Assembly (NCBI GenBank): GCA_017308375.1
Contig: JAFKEW010000055.1
Span: forward strand, 1 to 51,219
Direction of reading: 5' to 3'
DNA: 51,219 nucleotides
Source of the DNA: Alphaproteobacteria bacterium
GTDB taxonomy: Bacteria; Pseudomonadota; Alphaproteobacteria; Micropepsales; Micropepsaceae
In this document: positions 14,902 through 27,714 of the stretch, piece after piece
Layout: each line of letters begins with the position of its first letter
Numbering within the stretch: position 1 is the first letter of the stretch
Notes under the pieces: model-generated
The model's database searches: none
What the model was told of the DNA's origin: nothing
The model's input: the letters and a program-made list of their open reading frames with translations, nothing else
Position numbers and translations under genes: made by a program

Positions 14902-15405
14902 TTAGATATGCAGCCACATCGCCACGCGCGCGCTCAAAAGGCGCCACACCATCCGCATGGGAAAATTGCGAAAGGCCGGCGCATCGCGCGGCAACGTCTC
15001 GGGGCTGAGCGCATAAGCCGTCTTGTTGCGCATCTCGAGCGGCGGCGCCGCATCGCCGAAACGACCCCGGTAAACCGATGTCCACCACCCCGGCCCATAC
15101 TTGAGAAAGATCACCGTGTTGCAACACGTCGTCATGTATCGCGTGGTCGGTGCATCTGGTTTCAGCTTGAAGCCGCGCACCATCTCCCTGCCCTCGAGCC
15201 AGTCCAGCCGGTCGTCGCGATAGGAGAGATAGGCCGTGCCGCCCCATGCATCACAGAAGCCGGGCCGCGCGCCTGCCCCTTCCATCAGGCAGGCGCCCGC
15301 CTGGCAATCGCTGCAATGGCAGGCACCATTGACGATCGGCGTTCCACGCGCGCTGAGCCGTACCTTGCCACAGGCGCAGGCCGCAACCCGTTCAACCGTT
15401 GACAT
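14902..15405 (-). CDS. GFA-family (Mss4-like fold) zinc protein
   Basis: 167 residues. Related to the glutathione-dependent formaldehyde-activating enzyme family: zinc-binding CACGKV near the N-terminus, CHCSDCQ, and a CC pair in the middle (MTTCCNTVI). Members are often annotated S-(hydroxymethyl)glutathione synthase, but the reaction is proven for very few. The ATG at 15405 has AAGGAA about ten bases upstream; an upstream frame extension lacks this. The window also encodes FrmA (37909-39021), which oxidises the GSH-formaldehyde adduct, but the genes are 22 kb apart. Confidence 0.85.
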   Translation of the reverse strand: MSTVERVAACACGKVRLSARGTPIVNGACHCSDCQAGACLMEGAGARPGFCDAWGGTAYLSYRDDRLDWLEGREMVRGFKLKPDAPTTRYMTTCCNTVIFLKYGPGWWTSVYRGRFGDAAPPLEMRNKTAYALSPETLPRDAPAFRNFPMRMVWRLLSARVAMWLHI

Positions 15406-15499
15406 GATCGGCGTTCCTTCGCGATTGCGTCCGATGGCAGATGGCTTGCATTCCACCCCCGTCCGCGCCACGGATGGGCCAGCCCATGGAGTTTGAGAG

Positions 15500-16276
15500 A
15501 TGACCTACAACAACATCCTTGCCACGGTCGATGGCGGCGTCGGTGTGATCACACTCAACCGGCCCAAGGCGCTCAACGCGCTGAACAGCGAATTGCTGCA
15601 GGAACTGGTCACGGCGCTGGAGGGGTGGGACCAGGATGATGCGGTGCGTGCCATCGTGCTCACCGGGTCCGACCGCGCCTTCGCCGCCGGCGCCGATATC
15701 AAGGAGATGTCGGGCCAGTCCTATATGGATATGTACAAGGCGAATTTCTTCGCCGCGGCGAATGACCGGATCGTGGCCATCCGCAAGCCCATCATTGCGG
15801 CCGTGGCAGGCTGGGCGCTGGGCGGCGGGTGCGAGCTTGCCATGTTGTGCGACTTCATCATCGCCGCCGATACCGCGAAATTCGGCCAGCCGGAGATCAA
15901 TCTTGGCGTGATGCCGGGCATCGGCGGCACCCAGCGGCTGACCCGTTTCGTGGGCAAGTCCAAGGCGATGGAAATGTGCCTGACCGGCCGCAACATGGAC
16001 GCAGCGGAGGCGGAACGCGCCGGCCTCGTCTCCCGCGTGGTCCCGGCTGCGGATCTGATGGCCGAAGCGATGAAGGCCGCCCGCACCATCGCCGGGAAAT
16101 CCCTGCCCATCGTGATGATGACCAAGGAGACCCTGAACCGGGCCTATGAAACCACCTTGAGCGAGGGGGTGCGCTACGAACGCCGGGTGTTCCATTCGAT
16201 GTTCGCGACCGAGGACCAGAAGGAAGGCATGGCCGCCTTCAGCGAGAAGCGCAAACCCGCCTTCAAGGACCGCTAA
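15500..16276 (+). CDS. Enoyl-CoA hydratase (crotonase family)
   Basis: 258 residues. Hydrates trans-2-enoyl-CoA in beta-oxidation. Both catalytic glutamates are at the canonical spacing: E112 in GGGCELAM and E132 in [12 protein letters not shown], with the oxyanion-hole segment [10 protein letters not shown] (about 61-70) and GGTQRLTR. The C-terminal [25 protein letters not shown] is typical of the short-chain hydratase branch. An enoyl-CoA hydratase gene next to rpsT is a recurring alphaproteobacterial arrangement. Gap to rpsT is 71 bases. Confidence 0.94.
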   Translation: MTYNNILATVDGGVGVITLNRPKALNALNSELLQELVTALEGWDQDDAVRAIVLTGSDRAFAAGADIKEMSGQSYMDMYKANFFAAANDRIVAIRKPIIAAVAGWALGGGCELAMLCDFIIAADTAKFGQPEINLGVMPGIGGTQRLTRFVGKSKAMEMCLTGRNMDAAEAERAGLVSRVVPAADLMAEAMKAARTIAGKSLPIVMMTKETLNRAYETTLSEGVRYERRVFHSMFATEDQKEGMAAFSEKRKPAFKDR

Positions 16277-16347
16277 CACCTGCCCAATTGACCCCCCGGC
16301 TGCCGCGCGGTATACGCCGCGCCTTCCGGAATGACGAAGGACGTCCC

Positions 16348-16614
16348 ATGCCCAATATTGCTTCGGCCAAAAAGCGGGTCCGCACCGCGGCCAAACGCAC
16401 CACGGTCAACCAGGCCCGCAAGAGCCGTATCCGCACCTTCACCCGCCAGGTGGAAGAAGCGATTGCCAAGGGCGATCAGGCGGCGGCCAAGGCGGCGCTG
16501 AAGGCGGCAGAGCCCGAAATCATGCGCGGCGTCTCCAAGGGAGTTATCCACAAGAATACCGGCGCCCGGAAGGTCTCCCGGCTGTCGAAGCGTGTGGCCA
16601 AGCTCGGGGCTTGA
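16348..16614 (+). CDS. rpsT: 30S ribosomal protein S20
   Basis: 88 residues, the normal length. Binds 16S rRNA in the small subunit. Starts [17 protein letters not shown] and carries [20 protein letters not shown], the S20 signature. I start at the ATG 16348, as the family demands; the upstream frame extension is not conserved. The codons for VIH create a perfect DnaA box, TTATCCACA, at 16544-16552. Followed by its own terminator. Confidence 0.97.
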   Translation: MPNIASAKKRVRTAAKRTTVNQARKSRIRTFTRQVEEAIAKGDQAAAKAALKAAEPEIMRGVSKGVIHKNTGARKVSRLSKRVAKLGA

Positions 16615-16648
16615 TCGGCCTACGAATTCTTGAACGTCTGAAATGCTG

Positions 16649-16682
16649 GCGGGTCCGGATTGGCTTCGGGCCCGCTTTTTAT
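16649..16682 (+). terminator. rpsT intrinsic terminator
   Basis: GCGGGTCC (16649-16656) pairs with GGGCCCGC (16668-16675, one G-T pair), then TTTTT. It begins 34 bases after the rpsT stop. Confidence 0.85.
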
Positions 16683-17087
16683 TGTCCGTAGACTGACTGA
16701 CGTATTTCTTTCACATTTCGGCAGCGCAACATCGCGCATCGAACCTTTAAGTCGCTGATTCGTCACGACTCGCCGCCACACAGGATTTTCCGTATACGGT
16801 ACATACGCTTAGCGCCGGCATCGAAGTGCGGCCTGCTGTCGAATCAGCACTGATTCGCTCTTTGTTCCCTTGCAGCCACGCGCCCCTTAAGCGTATCTTC
16901 TTTTTGCGCGGCGGTTGAACGGACAAAACAATGACAAGAGAAAATAATAAGAAGATTCAGTCATCTACGGCACATGGCCGGTCCAGGCAAATAATCGCCA
17001 AGTATTAAATCTCGTTTCTTTCAAATTTTCGCAATGCAGTGACGTGGCGATTGCCGCGCACGGTAGAGCTTTGCCGGATTCAGTGCC
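16683..17087. other. AT-richer gene-free region upstream of the rhodanese-dnaA genes
   Basis: About 400 bases with no convincing ORF on either strand. AT-rich runs occur at about 16930-16965 (AATGACAAGAGAAAATAATA) and 17005-17030. The position just upstream of dnaA and beside rpsT makes an origin or a dnaA promoter region possible, but I found no consensus DnaA box inside it. Confidence 0.35.
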
Positions 17088-17537
17088 ATGAGCGATGCCA
17101 ATACCCCTTCCGATTACGCTGGCGATCTTACGCCGCAGGATGCGTGGGCCCTCTGCCAGGCGGAACCGGCGGCCCAGATTGTGGATGTGCGCACGGTGGC
17201 GGAGTGGAACTTTGTCGGCCTGCCCGACCTCTCCTCTCTGAGCCGCGCGGTCCATTGTGTGGAATGGCAGCGCTTTCCCACCATGGCCGCCAATCCCGAT
17301 TTCGTGGCCGAGGCGGGTGCGGAAATTGCGAAGGCGGGCGCGGACAGGAACGCGCCGGTCCTGTTTCTCTGCCGCTCCGGCGCCCGTTCGCGCGCCGCTG
17401 CCATCGCCATGACACGGGCGGGCTACACGCGGGCCTACAACATTTCTGGCGGCTTCGAAGGCGATCTGGACGGCCAGCGCCATCGCGGCGGTACCAATGG
17501 CTGGAAGGCGTCAGGTCTGCCCTGGCGCCAGGGATAA
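17088..17537 (+). CDS. Rhodanese-like domain protein
   Basis: 149 residues, one rhodanese domain. Active-site loop CRSGARSR with the persulfide-forming Cys (about 104) after LFL; LTPQDAWALCQ and IVDVRTVAEWNFVG are the CH2A-like region. Single-domain sulfurtransferase, probably cytosolic; the acceptor is unknown. It lies 137 bases upstream of dnaA on the same strand, so readthrough into dnaA is possible. Confidence 0.9.
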   Translation: MSDANTPSDYAGDLTPQDAWALCQAEPAAQIVDVRTVAEWNFVGLPDLSSLSRAVHCVEWQRFPTMAANPDFVAEAGAEIAKAGADRNAPVLFLCRSGARSRAAAIAMTRAGYTRAYNISGGFEGDLDGQRHRGGTNGWKASGLPWRQG

Positions 17538-17569
17538 GTAAAACCAGGGATAAAAAACGGAGGGGCGGA

Positions 17570-17602
17570 TGCCGAAGCAGGAGAGATTTCGATCGCGCTG
17601 AA
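17570..17602 (+). CDS. Possible 10-codon upstream ORF in the dnaA leader
   Basis: ATG with GGAGGGG four to five bases upstream, ten codons (MPKQERFRSR) and a TGA, ending 72 bases before the dnaA start. The ribosome-binding site is stronger than that of dnaA itself. It may be a regulatory uORF or chance; nothing else supports it. Confidence 0.25.
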
Positions 17603-17674
17603 GGCGAGCGGGTCCAGGGCACAACAATAACAATCACTCCGGCCAAAAGCGCCGGGTAAACCGGATTAGGGATA

Positions 17675-19105
17675 ATGGCACAAAGTATGAGCAGGCCGTC
17701 GCGCCCCGATTGGGGCGCGGCGTGGACAGCCGCCCGTGAACGGCTGCGGCGCGATCTTGGTGAAGCGGTATTTGACGCCTGGATCGGGCCCTTGACGCTC
17801 GTCTCGCATGAGCGTGACGAACTCTGCATCGGTGCCTCGAAGCCTTTTGTGCGCAACTGGGTGGCGAACCATTATGTCGCCCGCATCGACCGCGCACTGC
17901 GCAGCGAAGGGGCGGAGCCTGCCTCCATCAGCATCGTGCTCAATGCGGTGAAACCCGCGATCGGCGGCAACATCACCCGCGCCGTTCCGGTCACGCCTCC
18001 GCCACCCGTTGCGCTCGCGGGCTATGGCGCCACTCCATCCGCCGATACGGCCAAACCGCAAGGGCTGTGGAGCCGGATCCTGCATCCCGCGCAATCGTTC
18101 GACAGTTTCATCACCGGATCCGCGAACGAATTCGGCCACCGGGCCGCGCGCGCCTTTGCCGAAGGCAGCGAGGACGATCTCGCCCTGCTCTACATTCATG
18201 GCGGCTTCGGCTACGGCAAAACCCATCTGCTGAATGCAGCGGCGCTCGAATTCCGCAAGCGCGGGCGGCGCACCCTGTTCCTGCGGGCGGAAGATTTCAT
18301 GCGCCACTTCCTCAGCGCGCTCTATCGAAAGGACACGCTGTCCTTCAAGGAAGAGCTACGCACCGCCGATGTGCTGATCCTGGACGATCTGCAACACATC
18401 TGCCGGTCGAGCGCGACGGGTTCGGAATTTCTCTACACCGTGAACGCACTGGCCGATCTGCGCCGCCGCGTGGTGATCGCGGCAGACCGGCCGCCGGCCG
18501 CCCTGGAAGGGTTGGGGGCCGATATCCGCTCCCGCCTCGCGGGCGGGCTTGTGGTGGCGCTGGAAAAGCCGGATCGCGGCACCCGCCTCGGTATTCTGGA
18601 ATCGCGTGCAGCCGAATTCACCCGCCAGCGGCCCGGTGTCAGCCTGCCGCAGGAGGTGCTGGAGCGGATCGCGGATATGGACAATGCCTCGCCCCGCGAA
18701 CTGATTGGTGTCCTGACCAAGATCGCGACCTATAGCGACCTGACCAAGAAGCCCGTGACGCTCGACATGGCGGAAGATGCCATCGGCGCGCGCGTCGGCT
18801 CGCTCAAGACCTCGATCGACGACATTCAACGCAAGACGGCGGAGTTCTACAAACTCGACGTACGCGATTTCCATTCGCCGCAGCGCGCCCGCCGGGTGGC
18901 CCGGCCGCGCCAGGTTGCGATGTATCTTGCCCGGCAATTGACCACGCGTTCGCTGCCGGAAATCGGCCGCCGTTTCGGGGGCCGCGATCACACCACGGTG
19001 CTGCACGCCTGCCGCCGGGTGGAGGCACTTTGCAACGACGATCCTGTTTTCCGGCAGGAGGTGGATTTCCTGAAACAGGTCCTCTCCCGCAGGAACGATC
19101 ACTAG
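17675..19105 (+). CDS. dnaA: Chromosomal replication initiator DnaA
   Basis: 476 residues. AAA+ ATPase that binds DnaA boxes and opens oriC. Domain I about 10-85 ([28 protein letters not shown]), a Pro/Ala linker, domain III with Walker [10 protein letters not shown] (about 176-184), Walker B LILDDLQ (about 233-239) and sensor II, domain IV from about 375 with the box-binding helix-turn-helix and signature [19 protein letters not shown] precedes the ATG by about five bases. Heads a collinear dnaA-dnaN-recF-gyrB block; a strong hairpin and a possible sRNA separate it from dnaN. Confidence 0.97.
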   Translation: MAQSMSRPSRPDWGAAWTAARERLRRDLGEAVFDAWIGPLTLVSHERDELCIGASKPFVRNWVANHYVARIDRALRSEGAEPASISIVLNAVKPAIGGNITRAVPVTPPPPVALAGYGATPSADTAKPQGLWSRILHPAQSFDSFITGSANEFGHRAARAFAEGSEDDLALLYIHGGFGYGKTHLLNAAALEFRKRGRRTLFLRAEDFMRHFLSALYRKDTLSFKEELRTADVLILDDLQHICRSSATGSEFLYTVNALADLRRRVVIAADRPPAALEGLGADIRSRLAGGLVVALEKPDRGTRLGILESRAAEFTRQRPGVSLPQEVLERIADMDNASPRELIGVLTKIATYSDLTKKPVTLDMAEDAIGARVGSLKTSIDDIQRKTAEFYKLDVRDFHSPQRARRVARPRQVAMYLARQLTTRSLPEIGRRFGGRDHTTVLHACRRVEALCNDDPVFRQEVDFLKQVLSRRNDH

Positions 19106-19118
19106 CCTCTTTTTGGTA

Positions 19119-19169
19119 TTTTCCGCCCTTTCCGGCCCCGTTTTCAGGGGCTGGAAAGGCTGCGGAAAA
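19119..19169. terminator. Long hairpin after dnaA
   Basis: TTTTCCGC plus CCTTTCC-G-GCCCC pairs with GGGGC-T-GGAAAGG plus GCGGAAAA, giving about 20 pairs with one G-T and a 2-base bulge. It starts 14 bases after the dnaA stop. There is no T-run on the plus side, so it may be a processing or bidirectional stop signal rather than a classic terminator. Confidence 0.55.
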
Positions 19170-19204
19170 CCCCACAAAACCTGTTCACCGCTGACGCCGC
19201 CTGA

Positions 19205-19284
19205 TATAGTGCGGTACTTGAGTCTCGCCCTATTGGAAGCTCAAGTGATTCAATGGGTTACAGCCCGGCTTTGGCCGGGCTTTT
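19205..19284 (+). ncRNA. Candidate small RNA or dnaN leader between dnaA and dnaN
   Basis: TATAGT at 19205-19210 could be a -10 box (the -35 is poor). It is followed by a hairpin ACTTGAG/CTCAAGT (19216-19246) and a clear intrinsic terminator GCCCGGC/GCCGGGC then TTTT (19263-19284), which ends 38 bases before the dnaN ATG. A transcript of about 70 bases with two stem-loops is predicted. Alternatively the terminator simply insulates dnaN, or attenuates it. Confidence 0.4.
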
Positions 19285-19322
19285 CATGAGACCGAAGCCA
19301 GCGGAAACGAAGCGCGAGAGCA

Positions 19323-20441
19323 ATGAAAATCAACGTCGAACGCGGCGCCTTCCTGAAGGCGCTCAGCCATGCGCAAAGTGTCGTCGAACGCCGCAATACC
19401 ATTCCTATTCTGTCCAATGTGATGATTGAGGCGGCCAAGGGTCAGCTCAAGCTCACCGCGACCGATCTGGATATCGAAATCATCGAATCCCTGCCGGCCG
19501 ATGTGCTGCGCAACGGGTCGGCCACTGCGCCCGCGCACATGCTGTACGACATCGTGCGCAAGATGCCGGACGGCTCTCAGGTACAGGCCGAATTGCTGAC
19601 CAGCGAAGGCGGCCGCCTTGCCATTTCGGCCGGCAGCGTGCGGTTCGAACTCGCCTGCCTGCCGCGGGAGGATTTTCCCCAGATGACGGCGGGCGCCCTG
19701 CCCCATCGTTTCCGCATCGCGGCGGACGATCTGAAGCGGCTGATCGACAAGACCCGTTTTGCGATCTCCACGGAAGAGACCCGTTTCTATCTCAACGGCA
19801 TCTTCGTGCATGCGACCAAGGACAAGCAGCCGGTGCTGCGCGCGGTGGCGACCGATGGCCATCGCCTTGCCCGTTACGAACTCGATCTGCCGGATGGGGC
19901 GGCGGATATTCCGGGCGTGATCATTCCGCGCAAGACGGTGGGCGAACTCCGCCGCCTGCTGGACGATGCGGAAGGCGCGATTGAGGTTTCGCTGTCAGAC
20001 ACCAAGATCCAGTTCGGCTTCAACGGCCTCGAACTGACCTCGAAACTGATCGACGGCACCTTCCCCGATTATCAGCGCGTGATCCCGGCAGCGAACGACA
20101 AATCACTGATGCTGGATTCCGGTGATTTCTCGAATGCGGTGGATCGCGTCTCCACCATCTCGGCTGACAAGACCCGTGCGGTGAAACTCCATATTGCGGA
20201 GGACAAGGTGACGCTGTCCGTCGTCAATCCGGAATCCGGCACGGCGACGGAGGAAGTGGGCGCCACCTATACTGCGTCTGCCATCGAGATCGGCTTCAAC
20301 GCCCGCTATCTGCTCGACATCACGGGCCAGGTCGAAGGCAAGGAAATCCATTTCCTGCTTTCGGATGCCGGCTCGCCGACCGTCATCGAAGACAAGGACG
20401 ACAAGCGTGCGCTCTACGTCCTGATGCCGATGCGGGTGTAG
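19323..20441 (+). CDS. dnaN: DNA polymerase III beta subunit (sliding clamp)
   Basis: 372 residues, normal length for the three-domain clamp that tethers Pol III to DNA. Seen: MKINVERGAFLKALSHAQSVVERRNTIPILSN at the start, the FARGEF-region equivalent VATDGHRLARYELDLP, FPDYQRVIP, and the C-terminal end YVLMPMRV forming part of the partner-binding pocket. GAGAG precedes the ATG. recF follows after 4 bases. Confidence 0.97.
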   Translation: MKINVERGAFLKALSHAQSVVERRNTIPILSNVMIEAAKGQLKLTATDLDIEIIESLPADVLRNGSATAPAHMLYDIVRKMPDGSQVQAELLTSEGGRLAISAGSVRFELACLPREDFPQMTAGALPHRFRIAADDLKRLIDKTRFAISTEETRFYLNGIFVHATKDKQPVLRAVATDGHRLARYELDLPDGAADIPGVIIPRKTVGELRRLLDDAEGAIEVSLSDTKIQFGFNGLELTSKLIDGTFPDYQRVIPAANDKSLMLDSGDFSNAVDRVSTISADKTRAVKLHIAEDKVTLSVVNPESGTATEEVGATYTASAIEIGFNARYLLDITGQVEGKEIHFLLSDAGSPTVIEDKDDKRALYVLMPMRV

Positions 20442-20445
20442 CTCC

Positions 20446-24068
<3,623 letters not shown>

Positions 24069-24079
24069 CGGGGAGGCGT

Positions 24080-24916
24080 TTAGCGGGCGGCGCTGGCGAG
24101 CCAGCACGCCGCCGGTGCTGCAATGCCGTCGGGCGTTTCGTATTGCGCCAATGCCGCGCGAATGCGTTCGCGAACGACCGTAAGCGTTTTTTCGTCGGCG
24201 CCGCTCGATGCCCGCGCCACCGGGCCAAGGCTCAGCGCATTTTCCGCGGCTGCATCCAGCGAACTTCCCATCCGCATCACGCTGTCGAGCTTTTCAACAC
24301 GGACGTCATGGAACCCCGCCTGTTCCAGAATGCGCCCCACACGGCCGCCATCGGCAAAGGCGTAGGGACCGGGCGCGTCCGGATCGCCCTTCTCCATCGG
24401 CGGCAGAAATTCGCGCGCCGCCTCGAACGGAATGGCGGACCAGGCATTCTCATCCGCCGCGCGCCAGCACACGAAGAACAACCGCCCTTCTGGCTTCAAC
24501 GCCCGGTGGATGTTCGCGAAAGCCGCCACCGGATCGGCAAAAAACATCACCCCGAAGCGGGAGAACACCAGGTCGAACACCGGCTGAAAATTGAAAGTCG
24601 CCGCATCGGCCTCGGCAAAGCGGATTTCCAGGCCCGCACTGTGTGCCCGCGCACGTGCTATGCGCAGCATCGGCTGCGATACATCCACCCCCATCACCGC
24701 GCCATGCTCTCCGACCATTTCGCGCAAACGAATGGTGGTGTCGGCACAGCCACAACCGATGTCGAGCGCCACAGCCCCTTGCACCGGTGCCGCCTTTTCC
24801 AGCGCCGCATCGGTGATCAGCCCCAGTCCGTAGTCGATGAACTGCTGGTGGCGGGCAAAGCGTTCGCCGCCAGGCCCATTCCAATATTCGATCTGTTCGG
24901 CGTTCGCGTTCGTCAT
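24080..24916 (-). CDS. Class I SAM-dependent methyltransferase, substrate unknown
   Basis: 278 residues with a Rossmann methyltransferase fold. [18 protein letters not shown] at the N-terminus, motif [30 protein letters not shown], motif [18 protein letters not shown] and [14 protein letters not shown]. The [11 protein letters not shown] opening is typical of a UbiE/COQ5-like group of uncharacterised methyltransferases. The ATG overlaps the argG stop by four bases (ATGA), so it is cotranslated with argG; why is unclear, since arginine synthesis needs no methyltransferase. Confidence 0.85.
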   Translation of the reverse strand: MTNANAEQIEYWNGPGGERFARHQQFIDYGLGLITDAALEKAAPVQGAVALDIGCGCADTTIRLREMVGEHGAVMGVDVSQPMLRIARARAHSAGLEIRFAEADAATFNFQPVFDLVFSRFGVMFFADPVAAFANIHRALKPEGRLFFVCWRAADENAWSAIPFEAAREFLPPMEKGDPDAPGPYAFADGGRVGRILEQAGFHDVRVEKLDSVMRMGSSLDAAAENALSLGPVARASSGADEKTLTVVRERIRAALAQYETPDGIAAPAACWLASAAR

Positions 24917-26145
24917 GCACCCGTCTTCCGTTTGCGCATCGCCAGCGTCCGCAGGCGCAGCGCATTCAATTTGATGAAGCCCTGCGCATCCTTCTGATCG
25001 TAGGCGCCGCGGTCATCCTCAAACGTCACCAGATCCTGGCTGTAAAGCGAATGCAGCGAACTGCGCCCCACCACGATCACATTGCCCTTGTAGAGCTTCA
25101 GCCGCACCGATCCGGTCACATGCTCCTGGCTCTTATCAATGGCCGCCTGCAGCATTTCCCGCTCCGGCGCGAACCAGAAACCATTGTAGATCAGTTCGGC
25201 ATAGCGCGGCATCAATTCATCCTTCAGATGCGCCGCGCCGCGATCCAGCGTGATGCTTTCCATCGCCCGATGGGCAGCCAGCAGAATAGTGCCGCCCGGC
25301 GTTTCATAGACCCCACGTGACTTCATGCCGACGAAACGATTTTCAACAAGGTCGAGCCGGCCGATCCCATTGGCCTTGCCCAGATCGTTCAACTGCGCCA
25401 GCAAAGACGCCGGAGAAAGCTTTGTTCCGTCAATAGAAATGGCATCGCCGCGCTCGAAACCTACCTCGATGTAGACAGGCGAATCCGGCGCCTCCTCCGG
25501 CGACAGCGTGCGCTGATAGACGATCGCATCCGGCTCCGCCGCCGGGTCTTCCAGCACTTTGCCCTCGGAGGAGGAGTGCAGAAGATTGGCATCCACCGAG
25601 AATGGCGCCTCGCCGCGCTTGTCCCGCGGAATCGGAATCTGATGCGCCTCGGCAAACTCGATCAGTCTGGTGCGGCTGGTCAGGTCCCACTCGCGCCACG
25701 GCGCAATCACCCGGATATCCGGCTTCAGCGCGTAATAGCCAAGTTCGAAGCGGACCTGATCGTTGCCCTTGCCGGTTGCGCCATGACAAACGGCATCGGC
25801 GCCGACCTTTTGCGCAATCTCAATCTGTTTCTTGGCGATCAGCGGCCGCGCGATGGAGGTGCCGAGAAGATAGACGCCCTCATAAACCGCATTGGCGCGG
25901 AACATCGGAAAAACGTAATCGCGGACAAACTCTTCGCGCAGATCTTCAACAAAGATGTTCTCTTTGCGGATGCCCAGCAACTCCGCCTTCTTGCGCGCGG
26001 GCTCCAGCTCCTCGCCCTGCCCCAGATCGGCGGTGAAGGTGACCACCTCCGCACCATAGTGGGTCTGCAGCCATTTCAGGATGACCGAGGTGTCGAGCCC
26101 CCCGGAATACGCCAGAACGACCTTCTTTACCGGCTGCGCCGCCAT
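24913..26145 (-). CDS. argG: Argininosuccinate synthase
   Basis: 410 residues. Joins citrulline and aspartate with ATP hydrolysis to AMP, the penultimate step of arginine synthesis. Seen: the PP-loop [17 protein letters not shown] near the N-terminus, [52 protein letters not shown], and [27 protein letters not shown] lies six bases before the ATG. Divergent from a DsbA-fold isomerase gene (131 bases between). No ArgR box is evident. Confidence 0.97.
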   Translation of the reverse strand: MAAQPVKKVVLAYSGGLDTSVILKWLQTHYGAEVVTFTADLGQGEELEPARKKAELLGIRKENIFVEDLREEFVRDYVFPMFRANAVYEGVYLLGTSIARPLIAKKQIEIAQKVGADAVCHGATGKGNDQVRFELGYYALKPDIRVIAPWREWDLTSRTRLIEFAEAHQIPIPRDKRGEAPFSVDANLLHSSSEGKVLEDPAAEPDAIVYQRTLSPEEAPDSPVYIEVGFERGDAISIDGTKLSPASLLAQLNDLGKANGIGRLDLVENRFVGMKSRGVYETPGGTILLAAHRAMESITLDRGAAHLKDELMPRYAELIYNGFWFAPEREMLQAAIDKSQEHVTGSVRLKLYKGNVIVVGRSSLHSLYSQDLVTFEDDRGAYDQKDAQGFIKLNALRLRTLAMRKRKTGA

Positions 26146-26276
26146 CTTGTGTCTCCTGTTCGATCTGGCCGGGCACTACAGCAAGAACGCCCCCGAATCC
26201 AGCGTAGGCCTGCCGCAACGGTTGCAGAAGCGGCCTTGGAGCATAAACAATCTGCCGAAACCGATGGGGTCCTGCC

Positions 26277-26885
26277 ATGGCCGCGCCCGAAATCACCTTC
26301 TGGTACGAATTCGCCAGCACCTATTCCTACCCGGCCGCCATGCGGGTGGAGCGGCTGGCGGCGCGAGCCGGCATGGCCCTCACCTGGCGCCCGTTTCTGC
26401 TGGCGCCGATTTTCGGGGCACAGGGCTGGAACGACAGCCCGTTCAACATCTACCCGGCCAAGGGCCGCTATATGTGGCGCGATCTGGAACGCATTTGCGA
26501 CGCTGAAGGCCTGCCCCTGAAAACGCCGCCGCACCGTTTTCCGCAGAACGGGCTGAAGGCGGCGCGCATCGCGCTGGCGCTCGCTTCCAAACGCCGGACC
26601 GGCGAATTCACCCGCGCTGTCTATACCGCCAACTTTGCCGAACAGCGCGACATCGCGGACGATGCCACACTCGCCGGCATCCTCACCGGCATGGGGCTCA
26701 ATGCCACCGCCATAACGGAAGCCGCCAACACGCCGGAGAATAAACAGGCGCTGAAACAGCAGACAGACGATGCCATCGCGCGCAGCATTTTCGGCGCGCC
26801 GTCCTTCACGGTGGGCAACGAACTGTTCTGGGGCAATGACCGGCTGGAACAGGCGCTTGCCTGGGCCCGCGCCGGTTCACCTTAA
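26277..26885 (+). CDS. DsbA-family 2-hydroxychromene-2-carboxylate isomerase-like protein (first)
   Basis: 202 residues. Kappa-class GST / DsbA-like thioredoxin fold. FWYEFASTYSYPAAMRVERLA carries the Ser of the FxFxS motif that replaces the redox Cys pair, plus WRPFLLAPIF, FGAPSFTVGNELFWGNDRL at the C-terminus. The family isomerises GSH-dependent aromatic ring-cleavage products, but without naphthalene-pathway genes nearby the substrate is unknown. A second, divergent member lies at 29616-30227. Confidence 0.85.
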   Translation: MAAPEITFWYEFASTYSYPAAMRVERLAARAGMALTWRPFLLAPIFGAQGWNDSPFNIYPAKGRYMWRDLERICDAEGLPLKTPPHRFPQNGLKAARIALALASKRRTGEFTRAVYTANFAEQRDIADDATLAGILTGMGLNATAITEAANTPENKQALKQQTDDAIARSIFGAPSFTVGNELFWGNDRLEQALAWARAGSP

Positions 26886-26897
26886 CGCCGCCTCATT

Positions 26898-27638
26898 TCA
26901 CCAGGTGCCGCCGTCGACGCGGATCACCGTACCCGTGGTGTAGGACGAGGCATCGCTGGCGAGATAAAGCGCGGTGCCGACAATCTCCTCCGGGCGCCCG
27001 AAGCGTTGCAGCCCCAACGATTTCTCGTAAGTCTTGTTCTCCCGCCACACGGTCGAAACATCGGTCAGGAATGGCCCCGGCGCGATGCAGTTGACGCGCA
27101 CTTTCGGCCCGAACGCCTTGGCCAGCGCCACGGTCATCACATTGATCGCAGCCTTGGCCCCGCCATAGGGAATGGTGTGCGGTTCGGCCTTGAAGGCTGC
27201 CGTGCTCGACAGATTGATGATCGCCCCGCCGTCGCCCTTCATCATCCGTTCCCCGATCAGGGTAGAAAGGCGGAACGGGCCTTTGAAGTTCACATCGATG
27301 ACCTTATCGAACAACGCTTCGCTGGTTTCGAGCAGCGACGGCGCCAATGGCGACATGCCGGCGTTGTTCACCAGAATGTCCACCCGGCCGAATTTGGCAT
27401 AGGCTGCTTCGGCCAGCTTGTCATTGTCGGCCCAGGTGCCGACATGGGCTGCCACCGGCAACGCTTTCCGGCCAAGTTTTTCCACCTCGCGCGCCACCGC
27501 TTCGCAAGCCTCCAGCTTGCGGCTCGCGATCACGACGTCGGCCCCGGCCTCGGCAAAGGCCAGCACCATCTCGCGGCCCAGCCCCCGGCTTCCCCCGGTT
27601 ACGACAGCGACTTTGTTGGATAGATCGATGCTACGCAT
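26898..27638 (-). CDS. SDR-family oxidoreductase
   Basis: 246 residues. Classical short-chain dehydrogenase: TGGSRGLGRE cofactor loop, NNAG, INLSST with the catalytic Ser, YGGAKAAI (Tyr-x-x-x-Lys) and the closing SYTTGTVIRVDGGTW. NAD(P)-dependent, substrate unknown. The ATG at 27638 has GGGAGGAA about three to eight bases upstream. It converges on the isomerase gene at 26277-26885 with 12 bases between the stops. Confidence 0.9.
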   Translation of the reverse strand: MRSIDLSNKVAVVTGGSRGLGREMVLAFAEAGADVVIASRKLEACEAVAREVEKLGRKALPVAAHVGTWADNDKLAEAAYAKFGRVDILVNNAGMSPLAPSLLETSEALFDKVIDVNFKGPFRLSTLIGERMMKGDGGAIINLSSTAAFKAEPHTIPYGGAKAAINVMTVALAKAFGPKVRVNCIAPGPFLTDVSTVWRENKTYEKSLGLQRFGRPEEIVGTALYLASDASSYTTGTVIRVDGGTW

Positions 27639-27714
27639 GGCTTCCTCCCAGTGTTCTGGAGGCATTATTGCCACGCAGCCCGGCGGCAGGCCACCCGCCA
27701 GCGGCCGCCAATCG

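Noticed and set aside
16544..16552. DnaA box in rpsT as independent proof of the origin
   Set aside because: The sequence is fixed by the conserved VIH codons of S20, so it is weak evidence on its own.
16683..17087. CtrA full sites (TTAA-N7-TTAA) in the region before dnaA
   Set aside because: TTAA occurs, but no pair has the right spacing.
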